From positions 1-64,000 of the forward strand of contig CALHAI010000007.1 of NCBI GenBank assembly GCA_937934295.1: DNA of 64,000 nucleotides, given 5' to 3'. Below are positions 9,827 through 17,875 of this stretch, piece after piece. Position 1 is the first letter of the stretch, and each line of letters starts with the position of its first letter. The notes under the pieces were generated by a model. That model was not told the DNA's origin and did no database searches. It saw only the letters and a program-made list of their open reading frames with translations. Source of the stretch: an uncultured Blastocatellia bacterium (GTDB lineage: Bacteria; Acidobacteriota; Blastocatellia; HR10). The translations under genes were made by a program, and so were the position numbers.

Positions 9827-9850
9827 GGGGGGCCTTCCTTTAGGCCCCCC
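9827..9850 (+). terminator. Hairpin terminator after the receptor at 5987
   Basis: GGGGGGCC (9827-9834), an 8-nt loop, and GGCCCCCC (9843-9850) form a perfect 8-bp GC stem 9 nt after the receptor stop codon. The following T-tract is short, so efficiency is uncertain. The hairpin could also serve the convergent TPR gene. Confidence 0.6.
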
Positions 9851-9967
9851 TTGAATCCCAAACGGGATGGCGATCCCCTCATTCAAGAAGGGGAACTCAC
9901 CCCTATCGCCCGTATCAGATCAGCGCCCTCGAAGTTTTCTCTACCAACCAGCGCGCGATTCGCTCAC

Positions 9968-10963
9968 TTATTTTTGCGGATAGCCGAGCTGAACAAGTAG
10001 CGCGCGGATACGTTCAGCATTCGGCGAGCTTGGATCCATTTGCAGATACACGTTCCAAGCTTCGACCGCCTTCGGAATCCGGTCCGTCTGTGCGTAGAGC
10101 TTCCCCAGATACAAATAAGCCAACGCGCGCTCTAAGCCTTCGGCCTTCGTCCCACGGATAAGATGCGACTCGGCCTCCTGCACGTCATCGCTCTCCAAAA
10201 GCGCGATGCCCAGATAGACGTGAGCCGTCAACCAATTTGGGCTCTGTTCAAGAACATGTCGAAGAGGGGCGATGGCTTCCCGATAACGGCCGAGATGGTT
10301 CAAACAGATCCCGAGGTTCAAAAGGGGATAGAGCGCTTCCGGATCCTTTTCCAAGGCTTGGCGCAACAGTCGTTCGGCCTCCGCATACGCCTTCTTCCCC
10401 ATCTGCAGGACAGCCAATTCATTATAAGCGTCCACGAACTCAGCATCGCGTTTGAGGGCTCGCCGCAGTTTCTCCTCAGCGGAAGTGAGCTTCCCTCTCT
10501 CAATCTCCTCAAGCGCTTCTTGATAGAGCCGAGCTGCCACTTTGTCTGGAGCGCGTCTCAAACGCGAGATGGCAATAGTGCCCGGGCGCGGAGGAACTTC
10601 CTTCTTCTCCAGGGGGAGCAGATTCACCGGCAGATATCCCCGCGGCTGCGCATAGAAGGTCACCGTCGTCGTCGCATATCGGCGCCCATCTCCCTCGATC
10701 GTGAGCGTGTAGGCCCGAAATGGAACCAACCCCCGCAGGATGAACCGTCCCTGCCCATCAGTGAAGACGAACTCCACATCGCGCCGCGGATCATCGCTTT
10801 TCAGGGTCAGACGGACGACTTCTTGAAGCAGATCGCCCGTCGGGAGGAAAACCTGTCCCTGCATGCTCACCTGTGCCCACCCCGCACCGTGCAAAAGGAA
10901 AAAGCTCACTCCGAGGAGCACAAGACCCCGAAACCGAATTGCCGTGACCCGGCAGTTTTTCAT
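9968..10963 (-). CDS. Secreted TPR protein with carboxypeptidase-like N-terminal domain
   Basis: A 331-residue exported protein. A basic start and hydrophobic core (residues about 12-30, ending GAGWAQ) form a signal peptide. Residues about 31-120 are a carboxypeptidase-regulatory-like beta-sandwich of the kind found at the N-terminus of the neighbouring receptors. Residues about 140-325 hold four to five tetratricopeptide repeats (AEEKLRRALKRD, AERLLRQALEKDPEALYPLLN, YREAIAPLRHVLEQSPNW and others). TPRs bind other proteins, so a periplasmic adaptor for a receptor is plausible, but this is inference from context. It is transcribed away from the receptor at 11241 across a shared 277-bp region. 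The ATG has no clear ribosome binding site, so leaderless initiation is possible. Confidence 0.8.
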   Translation of the reverse strand: MKNCRVTAIRFRGLVLLGVSFFLLHGAGWAQVSMQGQVFLPTGDLLQEVVRLTLKSDDPRRDVEFVFTDGQGRFILRGLVPFRAYTLTIEGDGRRYATTTVTFYAQPRGYLPVNLLPLEKKEVPPRPGTIAISRLRRAPDKVAARLYQEALEEIERGKLTSAEEKLRRALKRDAEFVDAYNELAVLQMGKKAYAEAERLLRQALEKDPEALYPLLNLGICLNHLGRYREAIAPLRHVLEQSPNWLTAHVYLGIALLESDDVQEAESHLIRGTKAEGLERALAYLYLGKLYAQTDRIPKAVEAWNVYLQMDPSSPNAERIRALLVQLGYPQK

Positions 10964-11065
10964 GTAAGAGATCTTATGAGAGGGCTCAGGGCAAAAGCAA
11001 GGCGACTCCGCTCTCTTGCACCCAATCGGTCTCCAATTGCGCTCTGCAAGACCACGCCTGGTTCA

Positions 11066-11104
11066 TTTCCAGAAATTTGGAAGCTGCTTCCAAATTTTCG
11101 GAAG
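11066..11104 (+). promoter_or_regulatory. Tandem dyad, putative enhancer-binding site B
   Basis: Copy one starts at 11066 (TTTCC, AGAAATTT, GGAAG) and copy two at 11087 (CTTCC, AAATTTTC, GGAAG). Both halves of both dyads are intact, and the copies are again exactly 21 bp apart. The pair ends 76 bp before the GG of the -24 element at 11180. This is the best-conserved example of the element. Confidence 0.75.
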
Positions 11105-11178
11105 TCTTGGAGGGGACCCGAAATTGCCCCAAACCCGCAAGTGATTGATAGTCTGAGCACTGGCGGAGCAGAGTCGAG

Positions 11179-11194
11179 TGGCACGCAAATTGCA
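11179..11194 (+). promoter_or_regulatory. Sigma-54 type -24/-12 promoter B
   Basis: TGGCACG-CAAA-TTGCA is a perfect match to the sigma-54 consensus. GG is at 11180-11181 and GC at 11192-11193. The predicted start near 11205 gives a 36-nt leader to the ATG at 11241. Confidence 0.85.
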
Positions 11195-11240
11195 TATCTT
11201 TTTGAGCTATGCCTCACTATACCTAAGGAGGGAGACGACA

Positions 11241-14200
11241 ATGCGAGGACGAATATTGATGGCACTGCTTCTGGGGCCAGTGCTCCTTCTGAGCGCGTTT
11301 CCGCGTGTGAATGCTCAGACGGCAACGGGGACGATCACGGGGATCGTCACCGACGTTACAGGAGCCGTTGTCGCGGGAGCGACGGTGACGATTCGAGAGG
11401 TGAAGACGAACCTCTCGTACACGATCATGACGGATGCCACAGGGTTATACCGGCTCACGAATCTGCCGCGCGGTTTTTATGAGGTGAAGGTCGAGCAGAC
11501 GGGCTTTAAGACGGCCATTGTGAGCAACATCGAGCTGACTGTGAACGAGGTCAAGCGCGTGGACGTGACGCTGGAAGTCGGTGAGATTGCCGAGACGGTC
11601 ACCGTCACCGGCGAGCTTCCCTTGATCAACACCGAGGAAGGAAGGCTCTCGGGGCTCGTGGACAAGCGGCGCATTGTAGACTTACCGCTGGTGACGCGCG
11701 ATTTCACACAACTAGCCCTCTTGCAGCCGGGCGTCGTCGCCGGAGGAGTTGGAGCGAATACCGGGGGGTTCTCCATTGGGGGCGCGCGCAGCCGAGGGAC
11801 GAACTTCCTGGTGGACGGGATCGAGAACAATGATCCTGTCGTCGCGGGATTCACGCAGATCACGGTACCGCTTGACAGCGTGGAGGAATTCCGCTTGATC
11901 CGGAATACGTTTGGCGCCGAGTTCGGTCGGCTCTCCGGCGGGGTGCTGAGCATTGTCACGAAGGCGGGGACGAATGAGTTTCACGGGACGCTCTGGGAGT
12001 TCCACCGCAATCGTTCGTTGCGCGCGCGGAATTTCTTCGAGCGGGAGAAGCCGCCTTTCGTGCGCAATCAGTTCGGCTTCGACGTGAGCGGCCCCTTCAT
12101 TAAGGATACGCTCTTCGGCTACGGATCGTATGAGGTGACGACGCTCCGCTCTTCGACGACGCAACGGGCGCGCTTCTTCACGGCCGAGGCCGTTCGAGCG
12201 GCGACCGGACCGATCGCACGCGAGCTGTTGCAGAAGTATCCACGGCCGCCGGCCACGGAGAACCCGCGCTTTGTCACCGTCGGCGATGAGCGGATTCCTG
12301 TCTCGGCTGAGACGGTCATCACGCGGCCGAGCAGTTCCGATACCCACGCCTTCGTCATCCGCGTGGATCATCAAGGCTTCAACGGGCGGAACCGCATCAG
12401 CAGCCGCTACATCTTCAACCAAACGAACAATCTGGCTCCGCTGGCTTCGAACTCCTTGCTCACGGAGTTCTTCGGGCTGGATACGAGTTTCCGGAGCCAG
12501 AATTTCGGCCTGACCAACACGACGACGATTCGACCGAATATCATCAACGAGCTGAAGTTTGGCGTCACGCGGGATGCCTTTGATTGGCGGCCGCGCAATC
12601 CGCAGGTTCCGACAATCACGATCACGGGCGTGAACGGCTTCGGCGCCGATACGAACATGCCGCAGAATCGCTTCCCCGTGGTGTTCCAGATGGACGAGGG
12701 CCTCTCGATCATCAAAGGCGCGCACGCGGTGAAGACGGGCTTCCAGTACCGCTTCATTAAGCGCGTGCGCACGTTCAATGCGCTCTATCGCGGGGCTTAC
12801 AGCTTTGCGAACGAAGCCGCGTTTCTGGCCGATCAACCGCTCACTTACAGCGTGCGCATTGACCTGACGACGGGAGATCGCGGAGATGGCTATCGCATTT
12901 ATTCGCGGCATGAGCTGATGGGCTTTGTGCAAGATGATTGGAAGATGCGCCCAAACTTCACGCTCAACTTCGGCGTGCGGTATGAGAATTTCCGGCCGCC
13001 GAAGGAGTTGACCAATCGCATCGCGCAGGTGCTGATCCCTTCGGGAGCGACCATCTACGACATCTTTCACACCTTGGAGCCGCGGCCGACGAAGTTCTTC
13101 TATCATTCGGATGACAACAACTTCGCACCGCGTCTGGGCTTCGCCTGGAGTCCAAGGGGACCACGATGGTTGACCGGAGGCGAGGGTAAGATGGCCATCC
13201 GAGGCAGCTACGGCGTCTTCTACGAGCGGCTGTTCCAGAACATTGACGAGAACATCCAGTTCAATCCGCCGTTTGGAGCGACGCTGACCTTCGATACGCG
13301 GGCGCGTCAGACGTTCGTCTACTCGATCCCCTCGTGGGTGCCACCGGGATTGAAGGGTGCGGCTCCGCCACGCGGGACGGCCTTGAACCCGGTGTTCGAT
13401 CCGAATCTGCGCACCTCGTATATGCAGAGCTGGTTCTTCGGAATCCAGCGCGAGCTGCCCGGCGAGTTCTCCTTCGAGGTCAACTACCAGGGGACGAAGG
13501 GGACGAAACTCCCGCTCAATGTGAACATCAATCGGTTCGATGGCGATCTGCTCGATGGCACGCTCGATCGGGTCAACTCCTTCTGGGGCGCCGTGGGGCT
13601 GGCCGGCAATCGCGTCAATTCGATCTACCATGCTATGCAGGTCGAGGTGAAACGGCGCTTCAGCCGAGGCTTCACGATGCAGACGGCCTGGACCGTGTCG
13701 AAGATGATTGACGAGGACTCAGATTATTTCGCCTCGGACGGCATCGTCTCGGTCACGAGCATCAAGCGCGAGCGCGGGCTCTCGCGGTTCCACGCCCCGC
13801 AGCGGTTGGTCATCAACGCCATTTGGGACATGCCGTTCTTCCGCGGGCGCGGCGGCGCGCTCGAGCACATCCTGGGCGGGTGGACGATCTCGGGGATCGC
13901 GACCTTCCAAAGTGGGCGTCCGTTCAACGTCTTCTCCAGCGCCCCTTATCCGCGCGGCGATTTCAACGCCGATGGGACGAATAACGATCGTCCCAATATC
14001 AAGACGGACAAGAAGGGAGCGATCCTCAAACGGAGCCCGGCAGATGGGATCCTCGATCCTAATGCCTTTGACACGAATTTCCGAGGCATTGGGAATCTCG
14101 GGCGGAACGTCTTCCTCGGCCCAGGCTTCGCGAATCTGGACTTCGCCGTGTACAAGAACTTCCGCCTGACAGCGCTCGGCGAACAGGGGCGACTGCAATT

Positions 14201-14339
14201 CCGCGCCGAGATATTCAACCTACCCAATCATGTGAACTTCGCGCTGCCGACGGGCAATCTCGCCAGCACGCTCTTCGGCAAGTCGAACGAAGCGGCGGCG
14301 CCGCGCACGTTCCAACTCGCGTTGAAGCTCTACTTCTGA
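11241..14339 (+). CDS. TonB-dependent receptor (Oar-like), 1032 aa
   Basis: The open frame extends upstream to 11178, but that would place the start inside the sigma-54 promoter. The ATG at 11241 is preceded by AAGGAGGGAGACGACA and begins a proper signal peptide (to about residue 26, VNAQ). A carboxypeptidase-regulatory-like domain follows (about 32-112, GIVTDVTGAVVAGATV), then a plug region with LPLVTRDFTQLALLQPG and the signature KAGTNEFHGT near residue 240, and a beta-barrel ending LALKLYF. It is an outer membrane importer energised by TonB, ligand unknown. It carries the clearest enhancer-like dyad pair and sigma-54 promoter of the set. A 12-bp perfect hairpin follows the stop codon. Confidence 0.92.
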   Translation: MRGRILMALLLGPVLLLSAFPRVNAQTATGTITGIVTDVTGAVVAGATVTIREVKTNLSYTIMTDATGLYRLTNLPRGFYEVKVEQTGFKTAIVSNIELTVNEVKRVDVTLEVGEIAETVTVTGELPLINTEEGRLSGLVDKRRIVDLPLVTRDFTQLALLQPGVVAGGVGANTGGFSIGGARSRGTNFLVDGIENNDPVVAGFTQITVPLDSVEEFRLIRNTFGAEFGRLSGGVLSIVTKAGTNEFHGTLWEFHRNRSLRARNFFEREKPPFVRNQFGFDVSGPFIKDTLFGYGSYEVTTLRSSTTQRARFFTAEAVRAATGPIARELLQKYPRPPATENPRFVTVGDERIPVSAETVITRPSSSDTHAFVIRVDHQGFNGRNRISSRYIFNQTNNLAPLASNSLLTEFFGLDTSFRSQNFGLTNTTTIRPNIINELKFGVTRDAFDWRPRNPQVPTITITGVNGFGADTNMPQNRFPVVFQMDEGLSIIKGAHAVKTGFQYRFIKRVRTFNALYRGAYSFANEAAFLADQPLTYSVRIDLTTGDRGDGYRIYSRHELMGFVQDDWKMRPNFTLNFGVRYENFRPPKELTNRIAQVLIPSGATIYDIFHTLEPRPTKFFYHSDDNNFAPRLGFAWSPRGPRWLTGGEGKMAIRGSYGVFYERLFQNIDENIQFNPPFGATLTFDTRARQTFVYSIPSWVPPGLKGAAPPRGTALNPVFDPNLRTSYMQSWFFGIQRELPGEFSFEVNYQGTKGTKLPLNVNINRFDGDLLDGTLDRVNSFWGAVGLAGNRVNSIYHAMQVEVKRRFSRGFTMQTAWTVSKMIDEDSDYFASDGIVSVTSIKRERGLSRFHAPQRLVINAIWDMPFFRGRGGALEHILGGWTISGIATFQSGRPFNVFSSAPYPRGDFNADGTNNDRPNIKTDKKGAILKRSPADGILDPNAFDTNFRGIGNLGRNVFLGPGFANLDFAVYKNFRLTALGEQGRLQFRAEIFNLPNHVNFALPTGNLASTLFGKSNEAAAPRTFQLALKLYF

Positions 14340-14346
14340 AGCGCGT

Positions 14347-14374
14347 CCCCTGAGAGGCGTGAGCCTCTCAGGGG
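14347..14374 (+). terminator. Hairpin terminator after the receptor at 11241
   Basis: CCCCTGAGAGGC (14347-14358), loop GTGA, GCCTCTCAGGGG (14363-14374): a perfect 12-bp stem starting 7 nt after the stop codon. A second, smaller hairpin (AAGGGG/CCCCTT) followed by TCTTT lies at about 14397-14416 and may act with it. Confidence 0.75.
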
Positions 14375-14446
14375 TTCGCCCGAAGGGGTGGGCCTGAAGG
14401 GGCCTTCCCCTTCTTTATAAAGAGTCGCTGCTTTTAGTGAACCCGT

Positions 14447-14529
14447 ATTCCGAAAAGCTCGGGAAGGAACTCTCCCGAAACTTGGAAGTTTCAACCGTGA
14501 AAGATGGGGAGCGTTGAACCGCTGATGCT
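14447..14529 (+). promoter_or_regulatory. Degenerate dyad and -24/-12-like element D
   Basis: A diverged version of the element found at the other three receptor genes of this cluster. One dyad, TCTCC-CGAAACTT-GGAAG, lies at 14471-14488. A looser one with TTCC and GGAA ten bases apart lies at 14448-14465, so the 21-bp register is lost. A TTGAACC-gctg-ATGCT sequence at 14514-14529 sits exactly where the promoter is expected (about 39-nt leader) and keeps the -12 GC but has TG instead of GG at -24. It is either a weak or a decayed sigma-54 promoter. Confidence 0.35.
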
Positions 14530-14578
14530 TATCGGGTAAACTCCCACATGACATGATTGAAAACGGAGGAGGTGCCTT

Positions 14579-17500
14579 ATGGACAGAAACCGCCTTGGGC
14601 TTCTACTGTCCTGTGGCTTAATCTGTGTGCTCCTGGCAAGCCAGGGAGTAGGCGCACAGACGCAGGCGACCGGGACAATCGAAGGCGTCGTCCGAGACGA
14701 GCGCGGCGCCGTGATCGCCGGGGCGAAAGTGAGCGTGCGCCATTTGGGGACAAATGCGACACGCGAGCTCACGACGGATGTCTCCGGTCGTTACCGCGCT
14801 GTCTTCCTGCCGCCGGGCTCCTATGAGGTGACGGCCGAAATGCCGGGCTTCGCCACAACGACCCAGTCAGGGATCACGGTGCTCGTTGGTGGAACGGCGA
14901 CCGTAGACCTCACGTTGAAGGTCGCGCCGGTGGCTGAGACCGTCACGATCACGGCAGAAGCGCCAATTGTCGAGCCCGAGCGCACGGAGTTCACTTCAGT
15001 GGTCAGCGAATCGGCCGTTCATAATCTCCCGATCAACGGGCGGCGATGGGAGAACTTCGTGCTGCTCACGCCAGGGGTGAATCCCGACGGCACGTTCGGA
15101 CTCGTGAGCTACCGCGGGATCTCCGGGCTTTACAATAACAATACGGTCGACGGAGCCGACAACAATCAAGCATTCTTCTCCGAAGCGCGGGGGCGCACGC
15201 GCGTCGTCTACACGACGAGCCTCTCCTCGATCAAGGAATTTCAGGTTGGCTTGAGCAACTTCTCTGCCGAATTCGGACGCGCGGCTGGCGGAACCGTCAA
15301 CGCGGTGACGAAATCGGGGACGAACGAGTTTCATGGTGAAGCGTTCTATTTCCTGCGCGACGATGCCATCATGGCACGTGAGCCGTTTCAACCCTTAGAG
15401 CCAGAGGAACGGCGACAGCAGTTCGGATTCTCATTGGGCGGCCCCTTCATCAAGGATAAGCTGTTTTACTTCGGGACCTACGATCAGCAAGTGCGGAACT
15501 TCCCGTATTTCGTGACCCCCTCGAGCCCAACCTTCTTGACCTCTCCATGCACGGCTCCCGGATGCGCGGCGACGATCCAATTCTTCCAATCGTTGCAGCG
15601 TTTCGTCCCACGAAAAGCACACAATAACGTCGCCTTTTACAAAGTGGACTGGGTGCTCTCGCCGCGGCACACGTTCACCGGACAATACAACTGGCATCGG
15701 TGGCGCTCGCCCAACGGGATTCGTACGGCGCCCATTCAATTCGCGGCCGAATCGGACAACGGGTTCGATGGAGTGAAGACGGACTTCCTGCTCTTCCGCC
15801 TCTCTTCGGCGCTCAGCCACACGCTCGCCCATGAGGTCCGTTTCCAGTATGGGCGCGATTTCGAGTTCCAGCGACCTAACGCGCCCGGGCCGAGCACGAC
15901 CGTCACCGGAGGGATCAGCTTCGGTATGCCGAGCTTCCTCCCGCGACCGGCTTTCCCCGACGAGAAGCGCTTCCAATGGGTGGACAACATCTCCCTCATT
16001 CGCGGACGGCATAACGTGAAGGCTGGGCTCGACATCAACTACGTGCGCGATTTGCAGATCAACCTCTTCCAGGGGGGCGGCGTCTACAGCTACGATGGGT
16101 TGAACCAAATCGCGCAGGATTGTCCGAAGGGAGCCATCGGGTGTGTCCCCTTAGACGATGGACCGCGCACGCGACGACATTATCGCTTCTACGTTCAAGC
16201 CTTCGATCTCCGGGGATTCACGGGCGAGCAGGCTGGACGCGTCTTCTTCACCACGACGGATTACAATTTCTACATCCAGGACCGGTATCGCGCGCATCCG
16301 CATCTGACGCTCGATTTCGGCCTTCGATACGAATTCCAGAAACTGCCGCAGCCGGAGATCGGGAACCCGGCCTTCCCTCAAACCCAGCGATTCAATCAAG
16401 ATACGAACAACTTCGGACCACGCGTGGGGATCGCTTGGGATATCGGCGGCCATCACACAACGGTCCTGCGTATGGGCTATGGGCTTTACTATGGGCGAAC
16501 GAGCAACAGTGCCATCTCCAATGCCCTGACGAATAATGGGAAGATCCTCGCTTCGTACTTCTTCACGCCGACAACGCCGGGAGCGCCGCAGTATCCGGAC
16601 GTCTTCAGCGCGCCGCCAGCCGGACCGGGCTCGGCCCCAGACATTCAGTTCTTCTCGTCGGACTACGTGCGGCCGCTTGTGCATATGGCGGAACTGTCGC
16701 TCGAACGCGAGGTCGTTCGCGATCTGAGCGTCTCGGCCTCGTACCTCTTCAGTCGAGGCCAGCGCTTACCTTCATTCCGCGATATCAACCTGAACCCGCC
16801 GACGGCGCAAGTGATCTTCATCCTTCCCGATGGAACGGTGACGCCCCCATTCCCCTTCTTCACGGGACCGCGCCCGATAGCTGGTGTCGGACGGATCATC
16901 ATCAGCGAGAGCGTGGTGAACTCGAAGTACAATGCCTTCGTGCTCCAGGTGACGCAACGAATGCGACGCGGCGTGCAATTCAACGCGAACCTCACGATCG
17001 CTAAGGCCATTGATGACGGACAAACCTCACAGACGTTCTTCGGTGGGAATCAGCTCTTCAACACCTTCGACCGGCGCAGCGAGCGCGCGCTCTCGACCTT
17101 CGACATCCGCAAGCGCTTTGTCACGAGCTTCGTCTGGGAGCCGAGACTACAAGGCCTCACCGATCCAACAGCTCGCGCTGTGCTCAACGGCTGGCGGTTC
17201 AGCGGGATCATCACGGCCTCTGACGGTGTGCCCGTCACCGGCATTATTTCCGGAAGCCTCTCGGCCGCAACGGGAGCGACCGTGACGGCCAGCCCCAATG
17301 GCAGCGGCGGCTCGACGCGCGTCCCCTTCCTCGCCCGCAATAGCTTCCGTGGGACGGGATTCGCCAATGTGGATTTCCGCATCGCGCGCGACATCAAGGT
17401 GACCGAAGGCACGCGTTTCGAGATCATCTGGGAAGCGTTCAATCTCTTCAACCGCGTCAACTTCACGAGCTTCTCGACCATCCAGTACCGCATCGCCTCT

Positions 17501-17632
17501 TCGAGCGTAGATCCAACCGGCGTCCGCCAAGTGCGGCTCGCGAGCGACCCCGGCTTCCTTCAGCCGCGTGCGGCAAGCACGACACTGTGGGGGCCACGAG
17601 AATTCCAACTCGCGATCAAGTTCCATTGGTGA
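14579..17632 (+). CDS. TonB-dependent receptor (Oar-like), 1017 aa
   Basis: Signal peptide to about residue 26 (GVGAQ), then a carboxypeptidase-regulatory-like domain (about 32-112, GVVRDERGAVIAGAKV), a plug domain (LPINGRRWENFVLLTPG) and the signature KSGTNEFHGE near residue 244, and a beta-barrel ending LAIKFHW with a terminal aromatic residue. It is an outer membrane TonB-dependent transporter, ligand unknown. The ATG follows GGAGGAGGTGCCTT. Upstream sequence holds only degenerate copies of the dyads and the -24/-12 promoter seen at its three neighbours, so its expression may differ from theirs. Confidence 0.92.
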   Translation: MDRNRLGLLLSCGLICVLLASQGVGAQTQATGTIEGVVRDERGAVIAGAKVSVRHLGTNATRELTTDVSGRYRAVFLPPGSYEVTAEMPGFATTTQSGITVLVGGTATVDLTLKVAPVAETVTITAEAPIVEPERTEFTSVVSESAVHNLPINGRRWENFVLLTPGVNPDGTFGLVSYRGISGLYNNNTVDGADNNQAFFSEARGRTRVVYTTSLSSIKEFQVGLSNFSAEFGRAAGGTVNAVTKSGTNEFHGEAFYFLRDDAIMAREPFQPLEPEERRQQFGFSLGGPFIKDKLFYFGTYDQQVRNFPYFVTPSSPTFLTSPCTAPGCAATIQFFQSLQRFVPRKAHNNVAFYKVDWVLSPRHTFTGQYNWHRWRSPNGIRTAPIQFAAESDNGFDGVKTDFLLFRLSSALSHTLAHEVRFQYGRDFEFQRPNAPGPSTTVTGGISFGMPSFLPRPAFPDEKRFQWVDNISLIRGRHNVKAGLDINYVRDLQINLFQGGGVYSYDGLNQIAQDCPKGAIGCVPLDDGPRTRRHYRFYVQAFDLRGFTGEQAGRVFFTTTDYNFYIQDRYRAHPHLTLDFGLRYEFQKLPQPEIGNPAFPQTQRFNQDTNNFGPRVGIAWDIGGHHTTVLRMGYGLYYGRTSNSAISNALTNNGKILASYFFTPTTPGAPQYPDVFSAPPAGPGSAPDIQFFSSDYVRPLVHMAELSLEREVVRDLSVSASYLFSRGQRLPSFRDINLNPPTAQVIFILPDGTVTPPFPFFTGPRPIAGVGRIIISESVVNSKYNAFVLQVTQRMRRGVQFNANLTIAKAIDDGQTSQTFFGGNQLFNTFDRRSERALSTFDIRKRFVTSFVWEPRLQGLTDPTARAVLNGWRFSGIITASDGVPVTGIISGSLSAATGATVTASPNGSGGSTRVPFLARNSFRGTGFANVDFRIARDIKVTEGTRFEIIWEAFNLFNRVNFTSFSTIQYRIASSSVDPTGVRQVRLASDPGFLQPRAASTTLWGPREFQLAIKFHW

Positions 17633-17655
17633 ACGCTAAACCCGGATACGGGAAT

Positions 17656-17676
17656 GGGGGACGATCCTCGTCCCCC
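17656..17676 (+). terminator. Hairpin terminator after the receptor at 14579
   Basis: GGGGGACGA (17656-17664), loop TCC, TCGTCCCCC (17668-17676) followed by TT. A perfect 9-bp stem 23 nt after the stop codon and just upstream of the dyads of the next receptor. Confidence 0.7.
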
Positions 17677-17707
17677 TTCCTCAGCTCCGGCCTTTTTGAT
17701 TCTCGAG

Positions 17708-17746
17708 CTTCCAAAATTTCGGATAAAATTTCCAAAAATTTGAAAG
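17708..17746 (+). promoter_or_regulatory. Tandem dyad, putative enhancer-binding site C
   Basis: Copy one starts at 17708 (CTTCC, AAAATTTC, GGATA) and copy two at 17729 (TTTCC, AAAAATTT, GAAAG), 21 bp apart as at sites A and B. The left half-sites are intact and the right half-sites slightly diverged. The pair ends 63 bp before the GG of the -24 element at 17809. Confidence 0.65.
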
Positions 17747-17807
17747 CCGCACTTGGCTTCAAAATGAAAGGTCATTGAATCTACGGGAGTTAACGCGAAG
17801 GCGAATA

Positions 17808-17823
17808 TGGCACGAGATTTGCT
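17808..17823 (+). promoter_or_regulatory. Sigma-54 type -24/-12 promoter C
   Basis: TGGCACG-AGAT-TTGCT is a full match to the sigma-54 consensus, with GG at 17809-17810 and GC at 17821-17822. The predicted start near 17834 gives a 42-nt leader to the ATG at 17876. Confidence 0.85.
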
Positions 17824-17875
17824 TGCTTATTGAGCAGTGTGACGGTTAATCGAAAAAGCTGAGGAGGGACACGTT

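Noticed and set aside
10964-11060. A sigma-54 promoter for the divergent TPR gene
   Set aside because: GG and GC pairs on the minus strand are 11, 13 or 15 bp apart, not 12, and no dyad pair is positioned for that direction apart from the one facing the receptor.
11712-13631. A 639-codon open frame on the minus strand opposite the receptor at 11241
   Set aside because: It is the mirror of a GC-rich coding strand: rich in Arg, Glu and His, no signal or domain recognised, no ribosome binding site. Similar antisense frames at 19832-21796, 23696-25741 and 38485-40260 were rejected for the same reason.
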